Shown here one piece after another: positions 26,006 through 35,309 of a DNA stretch of 64,000 nucleotides. The notes beneath the pieces were generated by a model. It did not search any database, was not told where the DNA came from, and was given only the letters and a program-made list of their open reading frames with translations. A program made the position numbers and the translations under genes. Numbering within the stretch: the stretch's first letter is position 1; the number at the start of each line of letters is the position of its first letter. Source of the stretch: Oceanirhabdus sp. W0125-5 (lineage in GTDB: Bacteria > Bacillota > Clostridia > Clostridiales > Clostridiaceae); the NCBI RefSeq assembly GCF_027938815.1, contig NZ_CP115913.1:62001-126000 (forward strand), written 5' to 3'.

Positions 26006-27739
26006 TTACCCTTTAATTAAATTGAACAATTTATGTGCTGCTGCCTTTGGTCCTTCTTTTTCTTTTCCTGGTATACCAAGAAGAGTTCTTATTTGCCCCA
26101 CCTTGATTCCATTTTTATAAAAAGCTTTAAAAAATCTATCCATAAGTATATCTGTTTGTTCCTGTCTTTGAAGGGGACCAAATGGATTTGCAAAATATGA
26201 TGTTACTAAACCAGTCTCTGTAGTTGTTCCTTTTGCCATTCTTGCTCCTTCTTTGAATACTTGTATAGCTTTATCAACATCATCAAAGAATTCTATTTCT
26301 TCTCCTTCTTCATAATTGTTTGCATAAAAAATATAATCTACTGGTCTACCACATGTTATTTCATAGTAAGTTGAAATTGGTATAATAACTCTAGCATTTA
26401 CCTTATCTGGATTCATAAAAATACTTCTATCAATTTCTTTATATGCGTATCCTATATCCAAGTCATCTAATCTAACAAATGCTCCCGTTTCAGTTCCATA
26501 TCCTGTTATATCTCCATCTGCATCAAGTTTTAATACACCCATATCATCAAAGACTATGCTCATCTCTTTTACATATTCTTCACTAAGACTTCTAAAAGCT
26601 TCTAAACTTTCTGATTTACCAGCCCCACTATCTCCAACAATAACAACATTAACAATTTTACCACTCTTCATAGTTATTCTTACCATGGCTCCATGAATTG
26701 GAAGATGTTCATTTTCAATCATTCTTACATTATGAAGCGTTAATATCATCTTCTTCATGTATCCAAAGTAATCAATATCCTCATGATAATTTGCAAAACC
26801 TATCATTATATCATTCTCTTTATCATTATAAAATGCTGTTCTCATCTCTTCATGACCATCTCTTGCTCCAAAAACATAAATTATATCTGGCTTTTTATTT
26901 GTATATTCCTCTACTTTAGCCAATTCGAATAAGTTACATAGAGTTAAACCTAATGACATAAAATCTCTGTGAAAATATACATATGCTAATAATTCTCCAA
27001 CTTTTGCAGGATAACAAAACCAATGTTCTTCATTAATTCTTATATATTCAAGAGGGTTATGATTGGTCTCCACAAATGCACCCGTTCTTTTATTCTTTTT
27101 TGGATAAGTTATAAATGGTGGTTGAAGAATTACCTCTTCTATAAAAGGTACCTTACACAAAAATTTATATTCATCTGGTGTATCCCACTTTATATTATTA
27201 ACGATAATACCTGCATTAGCACCAGCTGGAATTTGCCTGTATACTCTATGCTTATATCCAATCACAGTCTCTTCTATTCTTCTATAGGTGTCTAATACCA
27301 ATTTAGTAAAGCTATTGTTAGCTTCAATAAAACTCACGTTTTGTATTCCTTTACCAATTCTATTGTTTTGTATTATTGCATATCTTTCAATTTTTCTCCA
27401 GAAACTATATACACCTTCTATAAATTCAATTAATAATTCCTTATCAGTGAAAATAGATTTATATTTTTCATTTAATCTGATTATTTCTTCTACTTCAAAA
27501 ACTAAAAGTAATTTAAAAATATCTTTTAAATATTCCTTTAATTCATTTTCATCTTCCATCTTACTGCAATCAATAAAATGTCTATAGATTGTATTATCAT
27601 TTTTCTTTATTTTCTTTATATAGGATGTTATAACTCTATCAAATCCATAACTATCTAATAATTGTTCTCCAGTTTCACAATATTTCATAGTAAAATTAAT
27701 CATTGCATTTTCTCTACTTAATGAAAATTGTTTTTTCAT
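26006..27739 (-). CDS. PEPCK/HPr-kinase-fold ATPase of unknown substrate
   Basis: The 577-residue protein has a kinase-1a P-loop GDSGAGKSE near 373, which is closer to HPr kinase (GxSGxGKSE) than to ATP-PEPCK. A metal/phosphate motif FDDMG follows near 398, and NARVIIPIS near 460 parallels NTRVSYP of PEPCK. The size fits a PEPCK-like chain, but the canonical PEPCK active-site string near GGCYAK is replaced by GTETGAFVR. It may phosphorylate a protein or metabolite rather than decarboxylate oxaloacetate. AGGAGGG precedes the start. It is monocistronic by position. Confidence 0.75.
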   Translation of the reverse strand: MKKQFSLSRENAMINFTMKYCETGEQLLDSYGFDRVITSYIKKIKKNDNTIYRHFIDCSKMEDENELKEYLKDIFKLLLVFEVEEIIRLNEKYKSIFTDKELLIEFIEGVYSFWRKIERYAIIQNNRIGKGIQNVSFIEANNSFTKLVLDTYRRIEETVIGYKHRVYRQIPAGANAGIIVNNIKWDTPDEYKFLCKVPFIEEVILQPPFITYPKKNKRTGAFVETNHNPLEYIRINEEHWFCYPAKVGELLAYVYFHRDFMSLGLTLCNLFELAKVEEYTNKKPDIIYVFGARDGHEEMRTAFYNDKENDIMIGFANYHEDIDYFGYMKKMILTLHNVRMIENEHLPIHGAMVRITMKSGKIVNVVIVGDSGAGKSESLEAFRSLSEEYVKEMSIVFDDMGVLKLDADGDITGYGTETGAFVRLDDLDIGYAYKEIDRSIFMNPDKVNARVIIPISTYYEITCGRPVDYIFYANNYEEGEEIEFFDDVDKAIQVFKEGARMAKGTTTETGLVTSYFANPFGPLQRQEQTDILMDRFFKAFYKNGIKVGQIRTLLGIPGKEKEGPKAAAHKLFNLIKG

Positions 27740-27973
27740 TTAATCCCTCCTGTGTTTTCTACTATAATTATAATTATAATACTTTCAGTGTGATAATTCA
27801 AAAAATTGCAGGATTTTTGTTCTAAAATTTCATTTCCTTAATTGTAAAATATTAACAATATGTTAAATTTCATTTCTTTTTTTATTCTTCTGTACTTTAC
27901 TTAAAAGTAGTAGTATTATTAATATAGTATAATTTTTAGTGTATATCGTTAAAGATAGTTAGGGGTGATTATT

Positions 27974-29086
27974 TTGAATAAGTTCCATTATTTTATGCCT
28001 ACAGAGATATTATGTAATCAAGATGTTGTAAGGGAGAATAGCATTATTTTTAAATCTTTAGGCAATAAAGCTTGCATTATGACAGGAGCTAATTCTTCGA
28101 AAAAAAATGGTTCTTTAAATGACACTATCTATTCTCTAGAAAAAGAGAATATTGAATATATTGTATTTGATTCTGTAGAAGAAAATCCTACTCTAGAAAA
28201 TATCATAAATGCTTTTAATCGTGTTAAAGAAGAACAAATAGACTTTATAATTGGTATTGGTGGCGGCTCTCCAATAGATGCTTCCAAAGCCTTAGCAATT
28301 TTATTAAAAAATCCAGATATGGATCCATATGAAATCTTTGAAATTAGTAACCTTGATTCTATACCAGTAGTTGCTATACCAACTACTGCAGGTACAGGTA
28401 CTGAGACTACGCCTTATGCAATATTAACTGATAATCGTGTTGGTACCAAAAGAAACTTTAATCAGAAAGTTTTTCCTAAATATGCATTATTAGACCCATC
28501 TTACCTAATTGGAACACCAGATGAGATTACTATAAACACTGCAATAGATGCACTATCACACCTTATTGAAGGGTATTTATCTGTAGATGCCAATTTATTT
28601 AGTGATTTTACTGCTGAAAAAGGATTTGATTTATTTAATGATTGTGTTGATTCACTTATAGCAAATGATTTTCCTTACGCTATACGCGAGCGAATAATGT
28701 TAGCATCAACACTAGCAGGGGTTGTAATATCACAAGCTGGAACCTCTCTACCACATGGTATGGGATATCCATTGACCTATCATCATAAAATACCTCATGG
28801 TAAAGCTAATGGACTTCTTTTAAAAGCATATTTAAACTTCTGTTATGAAAACTTAAATTTACGTAGTAAAGTTGAAACCATACTAGATTTATTAGAATTT
28901 GATACAATAGATCAATTTGGTCAGTTTATTAAACAAATCATGCCAAATAATTGTAACATAAGCGAAAGCGACTTAAGAAAATATACGCTTTCCATGATGA
29001 AAAATGAAGGTAAACTAAAAAAACATGAAGGATTAGTTGAAGAAAAGGATATTTATGAGATTTATATAAATAGCTTAACGCTATAA
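27974..29086 (+). CDS. Iron-containing alcohol dehydrogenase (class III)
   Basis: The 370-residue oxidoreductase has the NAD-binding GGGSPIDASKA near 95, PTTAGTGTET near 134, and the iron ligands in DALSHLIEGY, LPHGMGY and HHKIPHGKANG. The family reduces aldehydes or oxidises alcohols with NAD(P). I start at TTG 27974, eight bases after AGGGG; the in-frame GTG overlaps the ribosome-binding site. A TATAAT box lies at 27928. It ends in a bidirectional terminator. Confidence 0.92.
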   Translation: MNKFHYFMPTEILCNQDVVRENSIIFKSLGNKACIMTGANSSKKNGSLNDTIYSLEKENIEYIVFDSVEENPTLENIINAFNRVKEEQIDFIIGIGGGSPIDASKALAILLKNPDMDPYEIFEISNLDSIPVVAIPTTAGTGTETTPYAILTDNRVGTKRNFNQKVFPKYALLDPSYLIGTPDEITINTAIDALSHLIEGYLSVDANLFSDFTAEKGFDLFNDCVDSLIANDFPYAIRERIMLASTLAGVVISQAGTSLPHGMGYPLTYHHKIPHGKANGLLLKAYLNFCYENLNLRSKVETILDLLEFDTIDQFGQFIKQIMPNNCNISESDLRKYTLSMMKNEGKLKKHEGLVEEKDIYEIYINSLTL

Positions 29087-29111
29087 AAAAAGGCCGATGG
29101 CCTTTTTTTTA
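29085..29111. terminator. Bidirectional terminator
   Basis: Compact hairpin AAGGCC-GAT-GGCCTT flanked by A and T runs. It serves the alcohol dehydrogenase and, beyond repeat copy I, the spondin-domain gene. Confidence 0.85.
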
Positions 29112-29365
29112 TTAATGTATAATGTATAATTGATAATGTATAATGATGGATGGTTCTGACTTCGGTCAGAACCTATATTTTTGTTGTTCTTTAGAACAAA
29201 GAGTTTTTACTCATTTTATCCTAAGGATAAAATATTGTATTTAAACTACAATGTTTCATCAAAAATGAAACGAGTAAACACCTATTGTCCACGGAACAAC
29301 AAAATTAAAATTTCAATGAGTGAAATGTCCTTCATTATACATTTTACATTATCCATTCTACATTT
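29112..29365 (+). repeat. Foldback repeat, copy I
   Basis: Full-length copy with GTATAAT-type arms. H1 is a changed 9-bp stem GGTTCTGAC/GTCAGAACC, P2 is TTGTTGTTC/GAACAACAA, and H4 is ATTTCA/TGAAAT: each differs from copy A on both sides. It lies between the spondin-gene stop codon and the terminator. Confidence 0.93.
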
Positions 29366-29374
29366 GTTTTATGT

Positions 29375-30448
29375 TTAGTCGTCGTCTCTTACAAACATTA
29401 TACAACCTACAGGAATAAGTTCTCCATCATATAGGAAAGGTTCTTTTTCAATTCTCATAATTTTATCTTGTGGTTGAGTTTTCTTACCCTTATCCTCATA
29501 TGATTTACCTTCCTGTGTACCTGCATCATAAGCATAAATCATAACAATTTTCTTATCTACCCATCTTCCTTGCTCAATTAAACACACACTATCAATACCA
29601 GTAAACCAATCTGGGCTAGGGCCTATCATTGCAGCCATTGAAACCATTGGATATTCTTCACAAACTTCTATTTCTGTACTTCTCTCTTTTCCTAAACTTT
29701 TTCCACCTTTTATAAAGAATTTATCATCTATTCCGCCTTTTTTCTTCTTCTTTGAAATTTCCTTTTCAAGATGACCATTTTTGCCTGTTTCAGCTAATTT
29801 AGCTAAACCCTTTGAAGCCATAGTTCCTTCTTTCCATAAACAAGCTTTTTTATTATGTACTATTCCTACAAATGTTGAGAATGAAGCATCATCAGGGAAC
29901 TTATTCGGATGAGTTTTCTTATTCCATAAGCTTTTAAATATAACTTTATATTCAATTTCTTCTTCATCTTTATCTTTATGATCTATAGTTTCAGCTTCTT
30001 TTTCTTCAACAATTCCTCTGTCTTTAACTTTATCTTTTTTGTCTTCTATTGGTAGTTTTTCATCCTTAATATTATTAGTATCTTCTTCTAATACAGTTTC
30101 TTTTTCTTCTCTTTTTAGTTCCTCTTTTTCAGTTTTATTACTGTCTTCTTCTGAAAAAGTCTCTTCTTCAGATACAGTTCCTTTTTCCTCTAATTTCTCG
30201 TCTTTATCAATTTTTCTTAGTTTTTCTTGATCTAATTTATTACCGTCTTCTTCTAATCCTTCCTCCTTATTATCTAAGAGTTTTCTAATTTTATTTAAAA
30301 AAGTCTCTTCTTCCTCTACTACAATTTTTTCTTCTTTCTTTAACTCTGGATCTAATATACTATTTAATGCAAATGTATTTTGAATTTCACCTATAAATAC
30401 AAAGCTAAAAATTAATATTAGTAATCCCACATTGAACCTTCTGATCAT
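29375..30448 (-). CDS. Secreted spondin-domain protein with charged linker
   Basis: The 357-residue precursor has a signal peptide (1-27), a Glu/Lys/Asp-rich linker (about 38-165) and a C-terminal Spond_N-like domain (about 167-352). The latter shows FKSLWNKKTHPNKFPDDASF, FSTFVGIVHN, GPSPDWFTGID and YDAGTQEG. In animals this domain is in F-spondin; bacterial members are extracellular and poorly understood. It may bind a ligand at the cell surface. GGAGG lies eight bases before ATG. It forms a single-gene unit ending in repeat copy I and a shared terminator. Confidence 0.85.
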   Translation of the reverse strand: MIRRFNVGLLILIFSFVFIGEIQNTFALNSILDPELKKEEKIVVEEEETFLNKIRKLLDNKEEGLEEDGNKLDQEKLRKIDKDEKLEEKGTVSEEETFSEEDSNKTEKEELKREEKETVLEEDTNNIKDEKLPIEDKKDKVKDRGIVEEKEAETIDHKDKDEEEIEYKVIFKSLWNKKTHPNKFPDDASFSTFVGIVHNKKACLWKEGTMASKGLAKLAETGKNGHLEKEISKKKKKGGIDDKFFIKGGKSLGKERSTEIEVCEEYPMVSMAAMIGPSPDWFTGIDSVCLIEQGRWVDKKIVMIYAYDAGTQEGKSYEDKGKKTQPQDKIMRIEKEPFLYDGELIPVGCIMFVRDDD

Positions 30449-30585
30449 ACTATTTCCTCCTTAATTATTAATTTTTATTTACAGGTTTATTTTATCCAAG
30501 TAACAATTTATTATTACAAACAAATAATTAATGTACTTAGTTAAATGTTATAGCAAAATAAAAAACAAATACGCTTTAAAAACTT

Positions 30586-30831
30586 AAGTTGAAAGTGGAA
30601 AATTGAAAGTGGAAAACGTAGGATATTTCTCTTCGAGAAATTTTAATCATATTGTTCTTCGGACAAGAATAGTTTACTCGTTTCATCTTGATTAAACCTT
30701 GTATTCTAAATTACAATATTTTATCTAAAGATAAAATAAGTAAACCCCTCTTGTTCTAAAGAACAATAAAATGTAGTTTTGCAGAGCAAAACCTCCATCG
30801 TTTTCCACTTTCAATTTTCAACTTTTCAGTT
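30586..30831 (-). repeat. Foldback repeat, copy J (inverted)
   Basis: The only full copy in reverse orientation: it starts with H4 (ATTTCTC/GAGAAAT) and ends with H1 (GTTTTGC/GCAAAAC). Both arms are of the GAAAG type. The H3 position is weakened (TTTCATCTTGATTAAA). Confidence 0.92.
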
Positions 30832-30834
30832 ATG

Positions 30835-30872
30835 TTTTAAGTGGTAATCTTTCTCTACTACGACTTAAAACA
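30835..30872. repeat. Inverted repeat beside repeat copy J
   Basis: GTTTTAAGT and ACTTAAAAC are separated by about 20 bases that can partly pair. It lies between the stop codon of the propeller-like gene and copy J and may act as a weak terminator, but lacks a U tract. Confidence 0.45.
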
Positions 30873-30885
30873 CAAAATTCCCAAA

Positions 30886-32082
30886 TCATATTTGAACTTT
30901 AAATATTATAGGTTTATCATATTCTGTATAGTAAATTCCTATTATATTTTCCTCATCAATCCAAGAACAATCTCCAATAATTTTCATTAAATTTATATCT
31001 TTTACCTTATAATATTGACCATTGCTTCCAATTATCCTATTGTTATATCTCTTACTTTTAATCAAACACCTATTTCCATCTATACTTGGAATTATCATAT
31101 CTAAATACTCATATTTAAACGAATATTTATGTAGTTTGTTATTCTCAATATTATAAATTATTGTTCCACTTTCATCAGATAGCAAAACATTATGATTAAC
31201 TTGTTTAACCACATTAAATTGCTCTGATACTTCATTCAACTTAGTCATTGCACCATTCTCATATCCGTAGAATATTCCGTTTTTAAACGATATAATCATA
31301 TTCTTGTGACTACTCAGAAAATTTCCCGCAATCACACATTCAGCGAGCTCATAATTTTCATTTCTTCTTATAACATACTTTTTATTCCCTTCAGCAAATA
31401 CTTCCCCCTTATTTGTTATTAATACCTTTTTAATATAATCTCTTTTAAAATCTATCTTATTAACTTCTAAATTCTCCACATCAAAAACCACAATTTTTTT
31501 TCCTTCTTTATCACCATAAGCATAATAATTTGAGTTGTAAGACCAACTATCAACAAAATCTTCTATAGGATTCTCTCCAATTTTTATACCAGTCCCCTCT
31601 TTTACATCAATATAATAGACATACTTCATATTTTCTTTCTCATTAAAACAAGAATATATAATATTCTCTCCACTTCTATCAACACTCACTTCACTTCTGT
31701 CATTACCGAAATAATCTAATTTAGTTAAATCAATGAACCGTTCTTTCATATTATTTTCAATGTCAATGTATATAATAAATTTAGTGTTACTTAATAATAT
31801 TTTCTTTTCATTAGAAAAAACTATTCTCAACACCTCTTTATCAGGTATATTATTAGTGCTTTTCAGCTCATATTTATTCTCGCTGGCTTTAACAAAAACC
31901 CCCTCATCTCTATTACTAAAAACATTAATAACATCCTCTGGATTTAAATTTATAATTCTAACATCCTCTGACATAAAAACACTTGTACTTCTTAACTCAG
32001 AATTTGACTTCCATAAAATAAAACTTAAAACTCCAATTATTACACTAACGGAAATCATTAACACTGCTTTTATATTTCTCAT
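30886..32082 (-). CDS. Membrane-anchored protein with WD40/TolB-like repeats
   Basis: The 398-residue protein has one N-terminal membrane segment (7-24) and an extracellular part made of repeated short strands (for example IIYSCFNEKENMKYVYYID, SNYYAYGDKEGKKIVVFD). This suggests a beta-propeller. No catalytic motif is visible and I do not recognise a named family. GGAGG lies nine bases before ATG. A small membrane protein gene lies immediately upstream (17 bp), so they form a two-gene unit. Confidence 0.7.
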   Translation of the reverse strand: MRNIKAVLMISVSVIIGVLSFILWKSNSELRSTSVFMSEDVRIINLNPEDVINVFSNRDEGVFVKASENKYELKSTNNIPDKEVLRIVFSNEKKILLSNTKFIIYIDIENNMKERFIDLTKLDYFGNDRSEVSVDRSGENIIYSCFNEKENMKYVYYIDVKEGTGIKIGENPIEDFVDSWSYNSNYYAYGDKEGKKIVVFDVENLEVNKIDFKRDYIKKVLITNKGEVFAEGNKKYVIRRNENYELAECVIAGNFLSSHKNMIISFKNGIFYGYENGAMTKLNEVSEQFNVVKQVNHNVLLSDESGTIIYNIENNKLHKYSFKYEYLDMIIPSIDGNRCLIKSKRYNNRIIGSNGQYYKVKDINLMKIIGDCSWIDEENIIGIYYTEYDKPIIFKVQI

Positions 32083-32099
32083 ATTTCAGTTCCTCCAAC

Positions 32100-32303
32100 T
32101 TAATTCATTTCTACAAGTTCTATCTTCTCCTTCTCAGATAGTTTGCTTTTTTCAATAGTCAAATATTTATTGATAATATTTTTTCTATTTCCCTGATTTT
32201 CTCTATCCTTCATACCTTCTTTATAAGCAATCAAAAAAAATATTCCGAATAAAATAAGTAAGAACAACCCAAAAATTATAAACATTTTATTATTTTTTTT
32301 CAT
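32100..32303 (-). CDS. Small single-pass membrane protein
   Basis: The 67-residue protein has one membrane segment at about 6-28 and a charged C-terminal tail (YKEGMKDRENQGNRKN... ending KIELVEMN). I start at ATG 32303, eight bases after AGAGG. It is 17 bp upstream of the propeller-like gene and probably cotranscribed with it. The function is unknown. Confidence 0.65.
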   Translation of the reverse strand: MKKNNKMFIIFGLFLLILFGIFFLIAYKEGMKDRENQGNRKNIINKYLTIEKSKLSEKEKIELVEMN

Positions 32304-32365
32304 AAATACCACCTCTTATCTCTCTATATCATTCCCAATAATGTTGAAATTTAATAATTAAACAT

Positions 32366-32392
32366 AAAAAAAAGCACGCAAAGCGTGCTTAA
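32366..32392 (-). terminator. Terminator of the zinc operon
   Basis: Perfect stem AAGCACGC/GCGTGCTT with loop AAA, followed on the minus strand by eight U. Repeat copy K lies between the last gene of the operon and this terminator. Confidence 0.85.
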
Positions 32393-32397
32393 AAACA

Positions 32398-32644
32398 AAT
32401 GTATAATTGATAATGGATAATGTATAATGATGGATGTTTCTGTTTACACAGAAACTACAATTTATTATTCTTTAGAACAATGGGTTTTTACTAATTTTAT
32501 CTTAAGATAAAATATTGTATTTTATCTACAATGTTTCATTTCAATGAATCGAGTAAATCTTTGTTGTCCAAGGAATGATAAGATTAAAATTTCACGTAGT
32601 GAAATGTCAATCATTCTCCATTTTACATTATACATTTTACATTT
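32398..32644 (+). repeat. Foldback repeat, copy K
   Basis: Full-length copy with GTATAAT-type left arm and mostly matching right arm. P2 is TTATTATTC/GAATGATAA and H4 is ATTTCAC/GTGAAAT, both changed on both sides relative to copy A. H1 is GTTTCTGT/ACAGAAAC. Confidence 0.92.
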
Positions 32645-32650
32645 TCTTTT

Positions 32651-33307
32651 CTACCTGTATATATACAAATTTTTAATTTCATCATCTTTCTCAATTTTAG
32701 ATATATAAAGTACCATCTCACCTGAAACTAATCTTATATCCCCTTTAACTTTACATATTTTGCCTAAGTAATCTTCTATTCCTTCAGTATAGCACTTTAA
32801 TCCTATAACCTGTGAATCAGCTGCACAACATGCCATAATGATTTTTGTAATAAAATACTCTCCTTTTGAGTTCTTTATTATTGCACCATTTACCTCTAGA
32901 TTCGTACCAACTACCTCTTTATCATGATGTATTCTATTATATACATCTAAAAATTGATCTTCATAATCTCCATGGACATGTACGTGTACGTGATCATGCT
33001 CTTCTATAGGTTTATTATACATTATTCCACTTAAATCAAAGTTATTTAGAAATATAAATCCTGATAACAATGGAATAAAAAATATCCCCATAGATAATTT
33101 CGAATCCCTTTTGTGTCTTACTCTCTTTTGTTTATAAAATAAATCATAAATCAAAAGTAAAATTAATGCTACAATAGCAGCCTCAACCATAATCACCATT
33201 CTTGGATGTAAGAGAAAAATTATTTTACCACTTACCACCATAGATGTAAAAAGCATTATTAATCCAATGAGGATACATGTCCATAACGAAATATTAATTT
33301 TCTTCAT
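32651..33307 (-). CDS. YcgQ/TIGR03943-family membrane protein (permease partner)
   Basis: The 218-residue protein has three membrane segments (about 9-28, 33-55, 72-92), a His-rich stretch HDHVHVHVHGD near 104 and a soluble domain with the conserved IMACCAADSQ near 158. It matches the TIGR03943 family, always found with a DUF318 permease. Here it overlaps that permease gene by four bases (ATGA). The His-rich and Cys-Cys motifs and the znu genes upstream point to zinc handling. GGAGGAG precedes ATG. Confidence 0.85.
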   Translation of the reverse strand: MKKINISLWTCILIGLIMLFTSMVVSGKIIFLLHPRMVIMVEAAIVALILLLIYDLFYKQKRVRHKRDSKLSMGIFFIPLLSGFIFLNNFDLSGIMYNKPIEEHDHVHVHVHGDYEDQFLDVYNRIHHDKEVVGTNLEVNGAIIKNSKGEYFITKIIMACCAADSQVIGLKCYTEGIEDYLGKICKVKGDIRLVSGEMVLYISKIEKDDEIKNLYIYR

Positions 33308-34431
33308 AGCAGCACTCCTCCAAATAAATTAATAATACATCCTAGAATGAATACTACAGAGAAAATAATAAATATTAACTTAGCTATAAATTTTCCTTTG
33401 AAAGAACTGCTCAAAATTAAGGTATTCTTTAAATCTATCATTGGTCCAAGTATCATAAACGCCATAACTGAACCTGATGTGAAACTACTAGCAAATGTTT
33501 TTGCTATAAAAGCATCAGCCTCAGAACATAGTGATAACATAAATGCTAGCGCAAGCATTATAGATATTGAAATAACAGTATTTCCTCCCACCATAGTAAT
33601 TACATCTCTTGATATAATCACTTGGAACATAGCAGATAATAAAGCTCCTATAGTAAAATATTTTCCTATAGTCTTTAACTCTTCATTTGTATGATGAACA
33701 ATTTCTACAAACATGCTCTTTATAGAAGTTTGTCTTATTTTAGGTTTAACACTTTTCTCATTACTATTAAGTTCTTCATTACAATGACTGCAACTACAGT
33801 CATAAGAATGTGAAAATACAACCTTCTTCTTTTTTATCATATTACCCTTTGTAATTTTTTTCTGCTTTAACGCTTTTTTATCCCCAAGAATAAGTATAAT
33901 AATTCCTATTATACAAGCACATAAATATCCCATTCCACTTCTTAAAATGGCTGTACTGATATTTGAAAAAGCATAGTATGTTGATACCATAACAATAGGA
34001 TTAACAATGGGTACCGAAATCATAAAAGTTATTGCAATATGTATTGGCAGCCCCTTTTTTATCAATCTTCTAACTATTGGAACTATAGCACACTCACATA
34101 CTGGAAATATAATTCCAAGTAATCCAGCTACCATTATGCCCAGAATATTCTTTTGTGGTAATATACGTTTAATTGTCTTTTCAGAAACAAATAAATGAAT
34201 CAAAGATGATATAAATGAACCAAGTAATATGAAAGGAAATCCCTCCATTATTATACTCATAAATATCATAATAAATGAATTAATTGCCCCATTGTCAAAA
34301 TAGATAAGTTTAAAGATATCTTTTCCATTAATTATGATTATTGATAACTCAATAAGAAAATATATAATCATAATAACAAGAAAAATTAATAATACCTTAA
34401 TTACCTTATCCCAAAAAATTTTCCGTTCCAA
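33304..34431 (-). CDS. DUF318/YcgR-family permease
   Basis: The 375-residue permease has about eight membrane segments in two halves separated by a cytoplasmic loop with DCSCSHC near 213, a possible metal site. The conserved FPVCECAIVPIVRRL near 111 and SEADAFIAKTF near 304 identify the family. It starts at TTG behind AAGGGGG. It lies 38 bp after znuB-like and overlaps its partner gene. A zinc-related transport role is inferred from context. Confidence 0.87.
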   Translation of the reverse strand: MERKIFWDKVIKVLLIFLVIMIIYFLIELSIIIINGKDIFKLIYFDNGAINSFIMIFMSIIMEGFPFILLGSFISSLIHLFVSEKTIKRILPQKNILGIMVAGLLGIIFPVCECAIVPIVRRLIKKGLPIHIAITFMISVPIVNPIVMVSTYYAFSNISTAILRSGMGYLCACIIGIIILILGDKKALKQKKITKGNMIKKKKVVFSHSYDCSCSHCNEELNSNEKSVKPKIRQTSIKSMFVEIVHHTNEELKTIGKYFTIGALLSAMFQVIISRDVITMVGGNTVISISIMLALAFMLSLCSEADAFIAKTFASSFTSGSVMAFMILGPMIDLKNTLILSSSFKGKFIAKLIFIIFSVVFILGCIINLFGGVLL

Positions 34432-34469
34432 ACAATTCCCCCTTATAAATTGTTATGGTGGCAGAAAAA

Positions 34470-35300
34470 CTATTCCATTCTATATTTCTTTTTCTTCTTC
34501 ACTTTACCATTAATAAATGCAGAGATAATATAACATAAAGTTGATACAATGATAATTGTAGCACCTGACTGTATATCAAAATTATATGACATAATTAATC
34601 CTACAAAACACATAATAGCACCTATTATTATGGAAAGTATCATAATCATTTTTAGATCATTTGAATATAATTTTGCTATAGATGTTGGAATAGTTAGTAG
34701 TGCAATAACTAATATGATACCTACCACCCTTATCAAAACTACTATACTAAATGATATTAAGATAAATAAAAAATATTCTAAAATAGTTGTATTTATCCCA
34801 ATTACTTTACTATATTCCTCATCAAAAAGATATGCTTTCCAATAATTAAAAATTCCGAAAAAGGAAATAACAATAATAATATCTAGAATAGACATGAGGG
34901 TTATATCAAAATTTGATACTCTTAAAATATCTCCAAATAAATATGATGTTAATGACGGTGGGTACCCAGGGGTTAATGAAATAAACAGAATTCCCAAAGC
35001 CATACCTAGTGACCAAAACATACCTATTATTGCATCTGATTTACCCTTCCCATTTCTTTTAATATAAACTATTCCCATTGAAGATAGCACAGCAAATAAT
35101 AATCCTCCAAAAATAGGCTCAAAATTCAAATAATATCCTAGGCCTATTCCCCCAAAAGATGTATGCGCTATACCACCACTCATCATTACTAATCTCTTTT
35201 CTACAATAATCGTTCCAATAATACCACAAACTATACTTGATAGTAATGCAGCAATAAACGCATTTCTCAAAAATGCATAATCAAAAATAGCCTCTAACAT
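34470..35300 (-). CDS. znuB: Zinc/manganese ABC transporter permease
   Basis: The 276-residue inner membrane protein has the eight-helix layout of the ABC-3 (ZnuB/AdcB/MntB) family, with GIIGTIIVEKRLVMMSGGIAHTSFGGIGLGYYL near 24-56. It forms the channel of the uptake system together with the ATPase upstream (9 bp away). AGGAGG precedes the start. Zinc is favoured over manganese because of the His-rich binding protein and the linked zur-like gene. Confidence 0.9.
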   Translation of the reverse strand: MLEAIFDYAFLRNAFIAALLSSIVCGIIGTIIVEKRLVMMSGGIAHTSFGGIGLGYYLNFEPIFGGLLFAVLSSMGIVYIKRNGKGKSDAIIGMFWSLGMALGILFISLTPGYPPSLTSYLFGDILRVSNFDITLMSILDIIIVISFFGIFNYWKAYLFDEEYSKVIGINTTILEYFLFILISFSIVVLIRVVGIILVIALLTIPTSIAKLYSNDLKMIMILSIIIGAIMCFVGLIMSYNFDIQSGATIIIVSTLCYIISAFINGKVKKKKKYRME

Positions 35301-35309
35301 AAAACCCTC

